This document shows, one piece after another, positions 54,073-62,661 of a DNA stretch of 64,000 bases. Numbering within the stretch: position 1 is the first letter of the stretch; each line of letters opens with the position of its first letter. The stretch spans positions 1-64,000 of the forward strand of contig NZ_RJJT01000029.1 of assembly GCF_003938655.1 (NCBI RefSeq), written 5' to 3'. The notes under the pieces are model-generated. The model saw only the letters and a program-made list of their open reading frames with translations. It was not told where the DNA came from and did not search any database. Both the position numbers and the translations under genes were made by a program. The stretch comes from Rhizobium pisi (GTDB lineage Bacteria; Pseudomonadota; Alphaproteobacteria; Rhizobiales; Rhizobiaceae).

Positions 54073-54879
54073 ATGACGAAATCCGGCACTATCCGCACCG
54101 GCATCGGCGGCTGGACCTTCGAGCCCTGGCGCGGGCATTTCTTTCCTGATGACCTGAAACAGAAGGACGAGCTGAATTATGCCAGCCGCCAGCTGAAGGT
54201 CATCGAGGTCAACGGCACCTATTACAGCACGCAAAAGCCCGCAGTCTTTGCGAAATGGGCAGCGGATGTTCCCGACGGCTTTATCTTTTCGCTGAAGGCG
54301 ACGCGTTTCGTCACCAACAGGCGGGTGCTTGCCGAGGCTGGTGAATCGATGGAACGCTTCCTGTCGTCGGGCATCAGCGAACTCGGCGACCATCTCGGGC
54401 CGCTGCTTTGGCAGTTCGCGCCGACCAAGAAGTTCGATGCGGAAGACTTCGAGGCCTTCCTGAAGCTGCTGCCGGAAAAGCAGGATGGGCTGAAGCTGCG
54501 ACACGTTGTCGAGGTGCGGCACGATTCCTTCAAGGTGCCGGAATTCGTCGCGCTGCTAGCCAAATACGGGGTAGCCCCGGTTTGCGCCGAACATTTCGAA
54601 TATCCGATGATTGCCGACGTCACGGCAGACTTCGTCTATGCCAGGCTGCAGAAGGGATCGGACGATATTCCGACCTGCTACGAGGAAAAAGACCTGAAGG
54701 CCTGGGCAAGTCGGCTCGAGACCTGGGCGGAAGGCAAGGTCCCCGATGATCTGCCGCTGATCGATAAGGATCGCCAAGTCAAGGCCGAACCGCGCGACGT
54801 CTTCGCCTTGATGATCCATGAGGGCAAGGTCAATGCGCCGCACGGGGCAATCGCCCTGCAGCAGACGCTGAAGAAATAA
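54073..54879 (+). CDS. DUF72 domain protein
   Basis: A 268-residue cytosolic protein with the DUF72 TIM-barrel-like text: IRTGIGGWTFEPWRGHFFPDDLKQKDELNYASRQL, FKATRFVT-like FSLKATRFVTNRRVL and HEYFEYP-like AEHFEYP. The family has no settled function. GGGAGGA lies before the ATG. It follows the GNAT gene by 24 bases and is probably in the uvrA operon. Confidence 0.88.
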   Translation: MTKSGTIRTGIGGWTFEPWRGHFFPDDLKQKDELNYASRQLKVIEVNGTYYSTQKPAVFAKWAADVPDGFIFSLKATRFVTNRRVLAEAGESMERFLSSGISELGDHLGPLLWQFAPTKKFDAEDFEAFLKLLPEKQDGLKLRHVVEVRHDSFKVPEFVALLAKYGVAPVCAEHFEYPMIADVTADFVYARLQKGSDDIPTCYEEKDLKAWASRLETWAEGKVPDDLPLIDKDRQVKAEPRDVFALMIHEGKVNAPHGAIALQQTLKK

Positions 54880-54906
54880 GCCGGGGCTGAGGCTTGAGCC
54901 GGCGGG

Positions 54907-56376
54907 CTAAAGCGGCGCCACGGCGACCGCGAGGTCCTCCGCTGTCAACCCCTTGCCGGCGCGGTGAGCTGCCTCTCCATGCAGCCAGACGCCGGCGGCC
55001 GCGGCCTCGAAGGCCGGCAGGCCCTGGGCGAGCAATCCGCCGATGATGCCGGCGAGCACATCGCCGGAACCGGCGGTGGCAAGCCAGGCAGGTGCATTGG
55101 TATTGATGAGCGCGCGGCCATCCGGCGAAGCGATGACGGTATCGGCCCCCTTGTAGACGATTGCGGCATTGGCGCGACGGGCAGCGGCCACGGCCTTATC
55201 CACCTTGCCGAGCGCGCCGTCGCCGGCGATATCGGGAAAGAGCCGTGAATATTCGCCCTCGTGCGGCGTCAGCACCAGACGTGGTTCACCCTGGAAAAGG
55301 TCGTAGAGCTGTTGCGGCTCATCCTTGAACGAGGAGATGCCGTCGGCATCGAGCACGAGCCGGCGCTTTGCGAGAGCCGAGGCGAAACCGCGTGCCCTGG
55401 CGCCGATGCCGAAACCGGGACCGAGGACGAAGGTCTGCAGCCGCTTGTCGGAGAGCCAGCTTTGCAGTTCGGCCTCGTCGTCGATTGCATGCAGCATGAT
55501 CGCGGTCAGATGCGCGGCATTGGCGGCCATCGCCGCGCGCGGGGCGGCGATCGTCACCAGACCCGCGCCGACCTTCAGGCCTGAGATCGCCGACATGCGC
55601 GCAGCCCCCGTCTTGTCGGCATCGCCCGAGAAGACGACCAGATGGCCGCGCTTGTATTTGTGAGTTTCCAGCAGCTCGGCCGGCAGCACGCCTTTCCAGG
55701 CCTCGGGCGTGTTCTCGGCAATGACGCCGCTCGCCCCGGCCCTGACGATGCGAGCGGGAATGCCGATGTCGAAGACCTCCAATCGACCGCAAAGCTCCCT
55801 GCCCGGCATCAAGAGATGGCCCGGCTTGCGCGTCATGAAAGTGATGGTGTTATGCGCCCGGAAGGCTGCGCCCAGCACCTTGCCGGTGCGGCCATCAAGG
55901 CCGGAGGGCAGATCGATGGCGAGTACCGGGATAGCCGCCTCGGTGACACGGCCGATCAGCGCGCGCACCTCCTCCGACACCTCGCGGCCAAGTCCCGCCC
56001 CGAACAGGCCGTCGATGACGACGTCGCCGGCTTCGGGCCGATAATGCCCGAGTTCCTGCTCTTTGAGTGCGCAGCCGGCGCGAGCGCGGGCGGCATCGCC
56101 TTTCAACCTGGAGGGATCACCGAGATGAAAAAGCGTGACCGCCGCTCCGCTCTGCTGCAGATGTCTTGCCGCGACATAGGCGTCACCGCCATTATTGCCG
56201 GGGCCGCAGAGCACGATGAACCGCTGAGCACCGGGATGCAGTCGCAAGGCGGCCGCGGCGGTGGCAGAACCCGCCCTTTCCATCAGGCTGAAAGAATCAA
56301 TCCCTGATGCTGCAGCGGCCGCATCGACGGCGGCCATTTCAGCAGGCGTGAGAAGAAGGTCGGACAGATCGCTCAT
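54907..56376 (-). CDS. nnr: Bifunctional NAD(P)H-hydrate epimerase/ADP-dependent dehydratase
   Basis: A 489-residue NAD(P)HX repair enzyme. The N-terminal epimerase domain has CGPGNNGGDAYVAARHL and GVNIPSG-like AIDLPSGLDG. The C-terminal ribokinase-like dehydratase has HKYKRGHLVVFSGDADKTGAARM, LTPHEGEYSRLF and WLATAGSGDVLAGIIGGL. The enzyme restores damaged hydrated NADH and NADPH. The start at 56376 (MSDLSDLLL) is used; four codons upstream is an ATG without better support. Confidence 0.93.
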   Translation of the reverse strand: MSDLSDLLLTPAEMAAVDAAAAASGIDSFSLMERAGSATAAAALRLHPGAQRFIVLCGPGNNGGDAYVAARHLQQSGAAVTLFHLGDPSRLKGDAARARAGCALKEQELGHYRPEAGDVVIDGLFGAGLGREVSEEVRALIGRVTEAAIPVLAIDLPSGLDGRTGKVLGAAFRAHNTITFMTRKPGHLLMPGRELCGRLEVFDIGIPARIVRAGASGVIAENTPEAWKGVLPAELLETHKYKRGHLVVFSGDADKTGAARMSAISGLKVGAGLVTIAAPRAAMAANAAHLTAIMLHAIDDEAELQSWLSDKRLQTFVLGPGFGIGARARGFASALAKRRLVLDADGISSFKDEPQQLYDLFQGEPRLVLTPHEGEYSRLFPDIAGDGALGKVDKAVAAARRANAAIVYKGADTVIASPDGRALINTNAPAWLATAGSGDVLAGIIGGLLAQGLPAFEAAAAGVWLHGEAAHRAGKGLTAEDLAVAVAPL

Positions 56377-56719
56377 CACCCTATTCAATTCAAAAAACGC
56401 CTAAAAAACAACCGCTCAGCATGAGAAAGCCGAGCTTTAAATTTAGGCATTCGCCTATATTTTCATCGACGCGAGGCGTATTTTCGCAAGCGCGAATACA
56501 CGCGATTTTTTCGGATTTCGATGCAATTTCGATCTGGCGACGATGTTTTTGCATTTATCCGTCACTAAAACGACTTAGATTTTCCCGCAAACGCGCTGGT
56601 TTCGACAAAATCGGCGTCTTTTTTCGATAAGATGGATTTCAAACTGGCACGATATCTGCATCATATCCCGCGAGCGGGAAAATTCCTGCCATAACGGAGA
56701 AGCGGAGAGACATTTTCTC
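56377..56719. other. AT-rich control region upstream of glnB
   Basis: 343 bases between nnr and glnB. It is more AT-rich than the surrounding genes. At its 3' end lies the sigma-54 promoter. A palindrome TTCGC-AAGC-GCGAA at 56483-56496 is seen. I could not identify the NtrC enhancer sites with confidence. The nnr promoter must also be here. Confidence 0.5.
56645..56660 (+). promoter_or_regulatory. Sigma-54 promoter of glnB-glnA
   Basis: TGGCAC-N5-CTGCA with GG and GC exactly ten bases apart, matching the RpoN -24/-12 consensus. It is 60 bases before the glnB ATG. Control of glnBA from an RpoN/NtrC promoter is established for rhizobia. Confidence 0.85.
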
Positions 56720-57058
56720 ATGAAAAAGATCGAAGCGATCATTAAGCCCTTCAAGCTGGATGAAGTGAAGGAAGCCCTTCAGGAAGTCGGCCTGCAGGGT
56801 ATCACTGTGACGGAAGCCAAGGGCTTCGGTCGTCAGAAGGGCCATACGGAACTCTACCGCGGAGCCGAATACGTCGTCGACTTTCTGCCAAAGGTAAAGG
56901 TGGAGGTCGTATTGGCCGACGAGAACGCGGAGGCCGTCATCGACGCGATCCGCAAGGCGGCGCAGACCGGTCGCATCGGCGACGGAAAGATCTTCGTGTC
57001 CAACATCGAAGAGGTTATCCGCATTCGTACCGGCGAAACCGGCATCGACGCCATCTGA
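56720..57058 (+). CDS. glnB: Nitrogen regulatory protein P-II
   Basis: The 112-residue PII signal protein. Tyr51 (in ELYRGAEYVVDF) is the uridylylation site used by GlnD. The B-loop and C-terminal elements (TGRIGDGKIFVSNIEEVIRIRTGETG) are intact. It senses 2-oxoglutarate and ATP/ADP and tunes glutamine synthetase adenylylation and the NtrB/NtrC system. It is the first gene of the glnBA pair behind the sigma-54 promoter. Confidence 0.97.
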   Translation: MKKIEAIIKPFKLDEVKEALQEVGLQGITVTEAKGFGRQKGHTELYRGAEYVVDFLPKVKVEVVLADENAEAVIDAIRKAAQTGRIGDGKIFVSNIEEVIRIRTGETGIDAI

Positions 57059-57147
57059 CCTACTTTGCCAGACGCGCAAAGTCCGATACCGTCACCGCAC
57101 AATCGAACACCCACCTATTGTCATCGCAAATCGGAGGAACGTATTTA

Positions 57148-58557
57148 ATGGCGACCGCAAGCGAAATTCTGAAGCAGATCAAGGAAAACGACGTGAAGTT
57201 CGTCGATCTGCGTTTCACCGATCCGAAGGGCAAGTTGCAGCACGTGACGATGGACGTTGCCTGCGTCGATGAAGACATGTTCGCTGACGGCGTCATGTTC
57301 GACGGCTCCTCGATCGGTGGCTGGAAGGCCATCAACGAGTCCGACATGGTGCTGATGCCCGATACCGAAACGGTGCATATGGACCCGTTCTTCGCTCAGT
57401 CGACCATGGTTATCGTCTGCGACATCCTCGATCCGGTCTCCGGCGAGGCCTACAACCGCGATCCGCGCGGCACCGCCAAGAAGGCCGAAGCCTACCTCAA
57501 GGCATCCGGCATCGGCGATACGATCTTCGTCGGCCCGGAAGCCGAATTCTTCGTCTTCGACGACGTCAAGTACAAGGCTGACCCCTACAATACCGGCTTC
57601 AAGCTCGATTCGACCGAACTGCCGTCGAACGACGACACCGACTATGAGACCGGCAACCTCGGCCACCGCCCGCGCGTCAAGGGCGGCTATTTCCCGGTTC
57701 CTCCGGTCGACAGCGCCCAGGACATGCGTTCGGAAATGCTGACGGTGCTCTCCGAGATGGGCGTCGCCGTCGAAAAGCATCATCATGAAGTCGCCGCCGC
57801 CCAGCACGAACTCGGCATCAAGTTCGACACGCTGGTGCGTAACGCCGACAAGATGCAGATCTACAAATACGTCGTGCACCAAGTGGCGAACGCCTACGGC
57901 AAGACGGCGACCTTCATGCCGAAGCCGATCTTCGGCGACAACGGCTCGGGCATGCACGTGCATCAGTCGATCTGGAAGGGCGGCAAGCCGACCTTCGCCG
58001 GCGACGAATATGCAGGCCTTTCCGAAAGCTGCCTGTTCTACATCGGCGGCATCATCAAGCATGCCAAGGCGATCAACGCTTTCACCAACCCGTCGACGAA
58101 CTCCTACAAGCGTCTCGTCCCGGGTTATGAAGCTCCTGTTCTGCTGGCATACTCCGCCCGCAACCGCTCGGCGTCCTGCCGCATTCCGTTCGGCTCCAAC
58201 CCGAAGGCCAAGCGCGTCGAAGTCCGCTTCCCGGATCCGACCGCCAACCCCTACCTCGCCTTCGCCGCGATGCTCATGGCAGGCCTCGACGGCATCAAGA
58301 ACAAGATCCATCCTGGCAAGGCCATGGACAAGGACCTCTACGATCTGCCGCCAAAAGAACTGAAGAAGATCCCGACCGTCTGCGGTAGCTTGCGCGAAGC
58401 GCTTGAAAGCCTCGACAAGGACCGCAAGTTCCTGACAGCAGGCGGCGTCTTCGACGACGACCAGATCGATGCCTTCATCGAGCTGAAGATGGCTGAGGTG
58501 ATGCGTTTCGAAATGACGCCGCATCCGGTCGAATACGACATGTACTATTCAGCCTAA
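57148..58557 (+). CDS. glnA: Glutamine synthetase type I
   Basis: The 469-residue dodecameric enzyme makes glutamine from glutamate, ammonia and ATP. Active-site parts are FVGPEAEFFVFD, KPIFGDNGSGMHVHQSIWKGG and the GSNPKAKRVEVRFPDPTANPYLAF C-terminal segment. The adenylylation tyrosine is Tyr398 in DKDLYDLP, so the activity is regulated by GlnE. Start chosen at 57148 (MATASEIL), with GGAGGA upstream. It follows glnB by 89 bases and ends at a hairpin. Confidence 0.97.
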   Translation: MATASEILKQIKENDVKFVDLRFTDPKGKLQHVTMDVACVDEDMFADGVMFDGSSIGGWKAINESDMVLMPDTETVHMDPFFAQSTMVIVCDILDPVSGEAYNRDPRGTAKKAEAYLKASGIGDTIFVGPEAEFFVFDDVKYKADPYNTGFKLDSTELPSNDDTDYETGNLGHRPRVKGGYFPVPPVDSAQDMRSEMLTVLSEMGVAVEKHHHEVAAAQHELGIKFDTLVRNADKMQIYKYVVHQVANAYGKTATFMPKPIFGDNGSGMHVHQSIWKGGKPTFAGDEYAGLSESCLFYIGGIIKHAKAINAFTNPSTNSYKRLVPGYEAPVLLAYSARNRSASCRIPFGSNPKAKRVEVRFPDPTANPYLAFAAMLMAGLDGIKNKIHPGKAMDKDLYDLPPKELKKIPTVCGSLREALESLDKDRKFLTAGGVFDDDQIDAFIELKMAEVMRFEMTPHPVEYDMYYSA

Positions 58558-58573
58558 GCGGCTGAGAAAACGG

Positions 58574-58597
58574 AAAGTCCCGGTCCGCCGGGGCTTT
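58574..58597 (+). terminator. Hairpin terminator after glnA
   Basis: Arms AAAGTCCCGG and CCGGGGCTTT (one G-T pair) around TCCG lie 17 bases after the glnA stop. The 3' arm ends in TTT. It separates glnA from hspQ. Confidence 0.7.
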
Positions 58598-58662
58598 CGC
58601 CTCCCAGGTCATGGACGCCACTAGGAGGATATGACGTTCATGTGACGAACTCGCGCAAAAAT

Positions 58663-58691
58663 CTTGATTTGCGCGGCACCAATCACCAAAT
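58663..58691 (+). promoter_or_regulatory. RpoH (heat-shock sigma factor)-like promoter of hspQ
   Basis: CTTGAT at 58663-58668, 17 bases, CCAAAT at 58686-58691. The -35 fits the alphaproteobacterial RpoH motif (CTTG) and the spacing is right; the -10 is only a partial match to CYTATNT. The gene that follows is a heat-shock gene, which supports the call. Confidence 0.5.
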
Positions 58692-58699
58692 TTGGTGAT
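58682..58699. repeat. 18-base perfect palindrome over the hspQ promoter
   Basis: ATCACCAAATTTGGTGAT is its own reverse complement. It covers the predicted -10 and transcription start and ends 16 bases before the hspQ ATG. It is suited to binding a dimeric repressor. It has no loop, so it is not a hairpin terminator. Confidence 0.7.
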
Positions 58700-58715
58700 G
58701 AAAGGAAGTCGTACC

Positions 58716-59045
58716 ATGAAAGAAAGACTAGCAAAGTTCAGTATCGGCGAAGTGGTTCGGCACAAGGTATTTCCGTTTCGCGGCGTCATCTTCGACGTTG
58801 ATCCTGAGTTCGCGAATACGGAAGAATGGTGGAATTCCATTCCGGCCGAGGTGCGCCCCAGCAAGGACCAGCCCTTCTATCACCTGCTCGCCGAAAATGA
58901 CGAAAGCGAATATGTGGCCTACGTCTCCGAGCAGAACCTGGTGAACGACGAAAGCGGCACACCGCTTCGAAACCCACAGATCTACCAGATTTTCGATCAG
59001 GCCCCGTCAGGGCAGTTCAAACCCAAGGTGAGCTTCGCCCACTAG
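58716..59045 (+). CDS. hspQ: Heat-shock protein HspQ (YccV-like hemimethylated-DNA-binding fold)
   Basis: The 109-residue protein has the HspQ/YccV body: FSIGEVVRHKVFPFRGVIFDVDPEF, EEWWNSIPAEVRPSKDQPFYHLLAEN and YVAYVSEQNLV. HspQ stimulates protein degradation by Lon in other bacteria. The start at 58716 has AAAGGAAG upstream. A heat-shock-type promoter and an 18-base palindrome lie directly upstream. Confidence 0.9.
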   Translation: MKERLAKFSIGEVVRHKVFPFRGVIFDVDPEFANTEEWWNSIPAEVRPSKDQPFYHLLAENDESEYVAYVSEQNLVNDESGTPLRNPQIYQIFDQAPSGQFKPKVSFAH

Positions 59046-59069
59046 ATCGGGTATCCCACAGCATGCAAC

Positions 59070-59101
59070 AAGGCCCCGTCTCTCCCAGCGGGGCCTTTTC
59101 T
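59070..59101 (+). terminator. Rho-independent terminator after hspQ
   Basis: Arms AAGGCCCCG (59070-59078) and CGGGGCCTT (59089-59097), followed by a T-rich stretch. It lies 25 bases after the hspQ stop. Confidence 0.85.
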
Positions 59102-59110
59102 TTGGGCAAT

Positions 59111-59136
59111 AAAAAACCCGGCGCGAAACCGGGTTT
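59111..59136 (-). terminator. Rho-independent terminator of the IalB-family gene
   Basis: Arms AAACCCGG (59114-59121) and CCGGGTTT (59129-59136), with an A-run on the lower-coordinate side, which is a T-run in the minus-strand RNA. It lies 24 bases after the stop of the minus-strand gene. Confidence 0.8.
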
Positions 59137-59159
59137 CTTTATCAAATGTGATGGCAGGA

Positions 59160-59819
59160 TTACTGCGCCTTGGCTGCCTTCTGGGCGTCTTCCAGCTTCT
59201 TGCGGGCTTCCTCGGCCTTCTTCTGCATGCCCTCCTGCAGGCTGCGCTGGCTTTCAGCGAGCTTGGATTCGGAAACCGGTTCGCCGTCATAAGCGCCGGT
59301 AAAGCCTTCGAGCGAGATCTTGATCGGGTTCGGGGCGCGGCGGAAATTGATCGAGGTGAAGATCACGTCGCTGCCCTTCTTGAGGCTGGCGATCATCGCG
59401 TCGGTCAGCGGAATTTCTGCGGTGCACTTGTCCGGCAGGCAGACGGCGTAGTCGAGCTTCTGGCCCTTGCCGCCGTCGATCTGCATGATGATGCCCGGGG
59501 GGATCAGGCGCGCGGTGGGAACCGAGACCTGCAGGAGCTTGCGGTTGATCTTGCCGGTGACCGAGATCAGGCCGACTGCCGTGACGAGCTGACCGCCATT
59601 GGCAAGGATCAGGTTCTGGACAACACAGATGTCGTTGTCTTCCTGCTTGCTGCAGGTCTTGTACCAGCCGAGCTTCGGCGCGCCGGCTGCCTGCGCGTCG
59701 GCCGGAGCCTGTGCCGCTGCATCCTGTGCAAAGGAGGAGACCGGAGCCGAAGCGGCGCCGAACATCACTGCCAGAACGGACAGTGCTGCCCGCATTTTCT
59801 TTTCAGACTTGAACATCAT
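59160..59819 (-). CDS. Invasion-associated locus B (IalB)-family periplasmic protein
   Basis: The 219-residue precursor has a signal peptide (KKMRAALSVLAVMFGAASAPVSSFAQ). The IalB body includes GWYKTCSKQEDNDICVVQNLI and DYAVCLPDKCTAEIPL, with paired Cys for disulphides, and the C-terminal 40 residues form a Glu/Lys-rich coiled coil (SLQEGMQKKAEEARKKLED). IalB is known from Bartonella invasion; in rhizobia it is a common envelope protein without a proven role. The start at 59819 has GGAGACGGAA upstream. Confidence 0.85.
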   Translation of the reverse strand: MMFKSEKKMRAALSVLAVMFGAASAPVSSFAQDAAAQAPADAQAAGAPKLGWYKTCSKQEDNDICVVQNLILANGGQLVTAVGLISVTGKINRKLLQVSVPTARLIPPGIIMQIDGGKGQKLDYAVCLPDKCTAEIPLTDAMIASLKKGSDVIFTSINFRRAPNPIKISLEGFTGAYDGEPVSESKLAESQRSLQEGMQKKAEEARKKLEDAQKAAKAQ

Positions 59820-60105
59820 AACGAATTCCGTCTCCTGATATCCGTTCGGGGCAGCGACTTTGCCGTCCCAACCATCGGGTCGTTCGGCACTCCACCTCAT
59901 GGAAAAATAAGGCAAATGCATGACCCCAAAACTTCGGGTTCACCTGTTACATCGCAGCGTTCAAGATATCCAGCATTTCTTTGGCAAATTGAGCGGCAAT
60001 TTCGCAGCCGTGCCAAAGAAATCCCCCCTTGGTGTTGGAATCGGTCGACCCCATGATAATCTCCGCGGTGAATCATGCCCGTTTTTGCGGATCAAGGATT
60101 GCCGA

Positions 60106-61908
60106 ATGCTCCGGATCGTCGTCCCCCTCGTTCTCTCGCTGCTGTGCGGCACTGTTGCCGCAGAACCGCTGCACGGCATCGCGATGCATGGCGAGCCGGC
60201 CTTGCCGCCGGACTACAAACACTTCCCTTACGTCAACCCGGATGTGAAGAAGGGCGGCAAGATCACCTATGGTGTCGTCGGCACCTTCGACAGCCTCAAC
60301 CCATTCATCCTGAAAAGCATGCGCACGACGGCGCGCGGCATGTGGGATCCGGACTATGGCAATCTCGTCTACGAATCGCTGATGCAGCGCTCGAGGGATG
60401 AGCCCTTCACGCTCTACGGCCTGCTGGCCGAGACGGTGGAATGGGACGACGACAGGAGCTTCGTCCAATTCAACCTCAATCCGAAGGCAAAATGGTCGGA
60501 TGGCCAGCCGGTGACGCCCGAAGACGTGATGTTCACCTTCGAATTGATGCGCGACAGGGGCCGCGTGCCTTTCTCCAACCGCCTCAACGTCGTCGCCAAG
60601 ATGGAGAAGATTGGCGAGCATAGCGTGCGCTTCACCTTCAACGACAAGGCCGACCGCGAGACGCCGCTGATCTTCGGCCTTTTCCCGGTGCTGCCGAAAC
60701 ATGCAATCGATCCCGAAACCTTCGACCGCACCTCGCTGACGCCGCCGGTCGGATCCGGTCCCTACAAGGTGAAGACAGTGAAGCCCGGCGAGAGCATCAC
60801 CTATGAACGCGACCCGAATTACTGGGGCAAGGACATTCCCGCCAAGGTCGGCACCGACAATTACGACCAGATCACCGTGCAGTATTTCCTGCAGGACACG
60901 ACGCTGTTCGAGGCCTTCAAGAAAGGCGATGTCGACATCTATCCGGACGGCAATCCCGGCCATTGGGCCAATGCCTATAATTTCCCCGCCGTCACCTCGG
61001 GCGCTGCGGTCAAGGACGTGTTCACACCGAAACTGCCAAGCGGCATGCTCGGCTTCGTGTTCAACACCCGCCGGCCGATCTTTACCGATCCCAAGGTGCG
61101 TGACGGCCTGTCGCTGGTGTTCGATTTCGAATGGGCGAACAAGAACCTTTATTCCGGCGCCTACAAACGCACGCAGAGCTTCTGGCAGAATTCCGAGCTG
61201 TCGAGTTTCGGCGTTCCCGCCTATGCGGCCGAGTTGGCTCTGCTCGGGCCGATCAAGGACAAGATCGCGCCCGATATTCTCGACGGCACCTATAAACTGC
61301 CTGTTACCGACGGCTCCGGCCGCGACCGCGATGTGCTGAAACAGGCGGTCGGACTGTTGAAGCAGGGTGGCTATACGATCCAGGGCGGTAAAATGGCCGA
61401 TGCCTCCGGCCGCCAGCTCGCCTTCGAGATCATGACGCAGAATGCCGACCAGGAGAAGCTCGCCGTTGCCTATCAGCGTTCGCTGCAGGCGATCGGCATC
61501 GCCGCGTCGATTCGCACCGTCGATGATTCGCAATATCAGAGCCGGACGAATAGCTTCGACTACGACATGATCATGAAGTCCTACACATCGTCGCTCTCTC
61601 CCGGAAACGAACAGCTCGGCCGCTGGTCGTCGGCCGCGCGCACGCGCGAGGGTACGGACAGCTTTGCCGGCGCCAATGATCCCGATCTCGACACACTGAT
61701 CGACCACGTATTGCGGGCGCGCTCGGCCGAGGATTTCACCGCGGCGGTGCGCTCCTACGACCGACTGCTGCTTTCCAGCCATTACGTGCTGCCACTCTAT
61801 CATATGGATCAGCAGTGGGTTGCCCGCAGCAAGCGCATCGGCCATCCCGACACAGTGCCACTCTACGGCTACCAGCTGCCGGTATGGTGGGATGCGAGCG
61901 CGCAGTAG
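60106..61908 (+). CDS. Family-5 extracellular solute-binding protein, YejA-like
   Basis: The 600-residue precursor has a signal peptide (RIVVPLVLSLLCGTVAAEP), then the family-5 (peptide/nickel) fold: HGIAMHGEPALPPDYKHFPYVNPDVKKGGKITYG, AKWSDGQPVTPEDVMFTFELM, NYWGKDIPAK and GFVFNTRRPIF. Relatives (YejA) serve an oligopeptide or microcin importer. No permease or ATPase gene follows it in this window; the next gene is a DsbA-like protein. The start at 60106 is preferred over earlier in-frame codons because of the signal peptide. Confidence 0.87.
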   Translation: MLRIVVPLVLSLLCGTVAAEPLHGIAMHGEPALPPDYKHFPYVNPDVKKGGKITYGVVGTFDSLNPFILKSMRTTARGMWDPDYGNLVYESLMQRSRDEPFTLYGLLAETVEWDDDRSFVQFNLNPKAKWSDGQPVTPEDVMFTFELMRDRGRVPFSNRLNVVAKMEKIGEHSVRFTFNDKADRETPLIFGLFPVLPKHAIDPETFDRTSLTPPVGSGPYKVKTVKPGESITYERDPNYWGKDIPAKVGTDNYDQITVQYFLQDTTLFEAFKKGDVDIYPDGNPGHWANAYNFPAVTSGAAVKDVFTPKLPSGMLGFVFNTRRPIFTDPKVRDGLSLVFDFEWANKNLYSGAYKRTQSFWQNSELSSFGVPAYAAELALLGPIKDKIAPDILDGTYKLPVTDGSGRDRDVLKQAVGLLKQGGYTIQGGKMADASGRQLAFEIMTQNADQEKLAVAYQRSLQAIGIAASIRTVDDSQYQSRTNSFDYDMIMKSYTSSLSPGNEQLGRWSSAARTREGTDSFAGANDPDLDTLIDHVLRARSAEDFTAAVRSYDRLLLSSHYVLPLYHMDQQWVARSKRIGHPDTVPLYGYQLPVWWDASAQ

Positions 61909-61963
61909 CAGATCGCCGAATTACCTCCCCTCGGAGGGCACACCAAAAGCAAGGAAAATCATT

Positions 61964-62635
61964 ATGGAGCGTATCACCGTCGACGTCGTCTCGGATGTCG
62001 TTTGCCCCTGGTGCTATCTCGGCAAGGCGCGGCTGGAACTTGCCATTGCCGAAGTGCAGGATGAGATCGGCGTCGACATCAACTGGCGGCCATACCGGCT
62101 CAATCCCGACTATCCCAAGGAAGGCGTCGACCAGAAAATGGCGCTGGCGCAGAAGCTCGGTGGCGAGGAGCGCGTGGCGCAGGCGCACAAGATGCTTACT
62201 GACCTCGGCCGAGAAGTCGGTATCGCCTTCGATTTCGAAGCGATCAAGATCGGCCCGAACACGCTCGACGCCCATCGGCTGGTGCACTGGGCAATGATCG
62301 AGGGTCGCGAGAAGCAGGACAAGATCGTCACCGCGCTGTTTAAGGCGAATTTCGAGGAAGGCCGCAATGTCGGCGACCACGGGGTGCTGCTCGATATCGC
62401 CGAAAAGGCCGGCCTCGACCGCTCGGTCATCGCCTCGCTGCTTGCCTCCGATGCCGATAGCAATCTGATCGTCGCCGAGATCCGGGCAGCGCAGGAAATG
62501 GGCGTCAACGGCGTGCCGTTTTTCATTTTCGATCAGCAGTATGCCGTCAGCGGCGCTCAGACGCCCGAGGTGCTGGCGAACGCGCTGCGCGACATTGCCA
62601 AGGCGAAGGCCGAGGTTCGATCGGGGCTTAACTGA
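61964..62635 (+). CDS. DsbA-family (FrnE-like) thiol oxidoreductase
   Basis: A 223-residue cytosolic thioredoxin-fold protein. The active site is Cys14-Pro-Trp-Cys17 in SDVVCPWCYLG; the helical insertion and the C-terminal GVNGVPFFIFDQQYAVSGAQ (cis-Pro loop) follow. This is the FrnE/2-hydroxychromene-2-carboxylate isomerase branch of the DsbA family. It probably acts in disulphide or glutathione chemistry in the cytosol. An AAGGAAAAT site precedes the ATG. Confidence 0.87.
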   Translation: MERITVDVVSDVVCPWCYLGKARLELAIAEVQDEIGVDINWRPYRLNPDYPKEGVDQKMALAQKLGGEERVAQAHKMLTDLGREVGIAFDFEAIKIGPNTLDAHRLVHWAMIEGREKQDKIVTALFKANFEEGRNVGDHGVLLDIAEKAGLDRSVIASLLASDADSNLIVAEIRAAQEMGVNGVPFFIFDQQYAVSGAQTPEVLANALRDIAKAKAEVRSGLN

Positions 62636-62661
62636 CAGACGGCCCGATAACGGCCTCAGCT

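Noticed and set aside
56483..56496. Palindrome TTCGC-AAGC-GCGAA as an NtrC site
   Set aside because: It does not match the NtrC consensus (TGCAC-N5-GTGCA). It is kept only as an unexplained palindrome.
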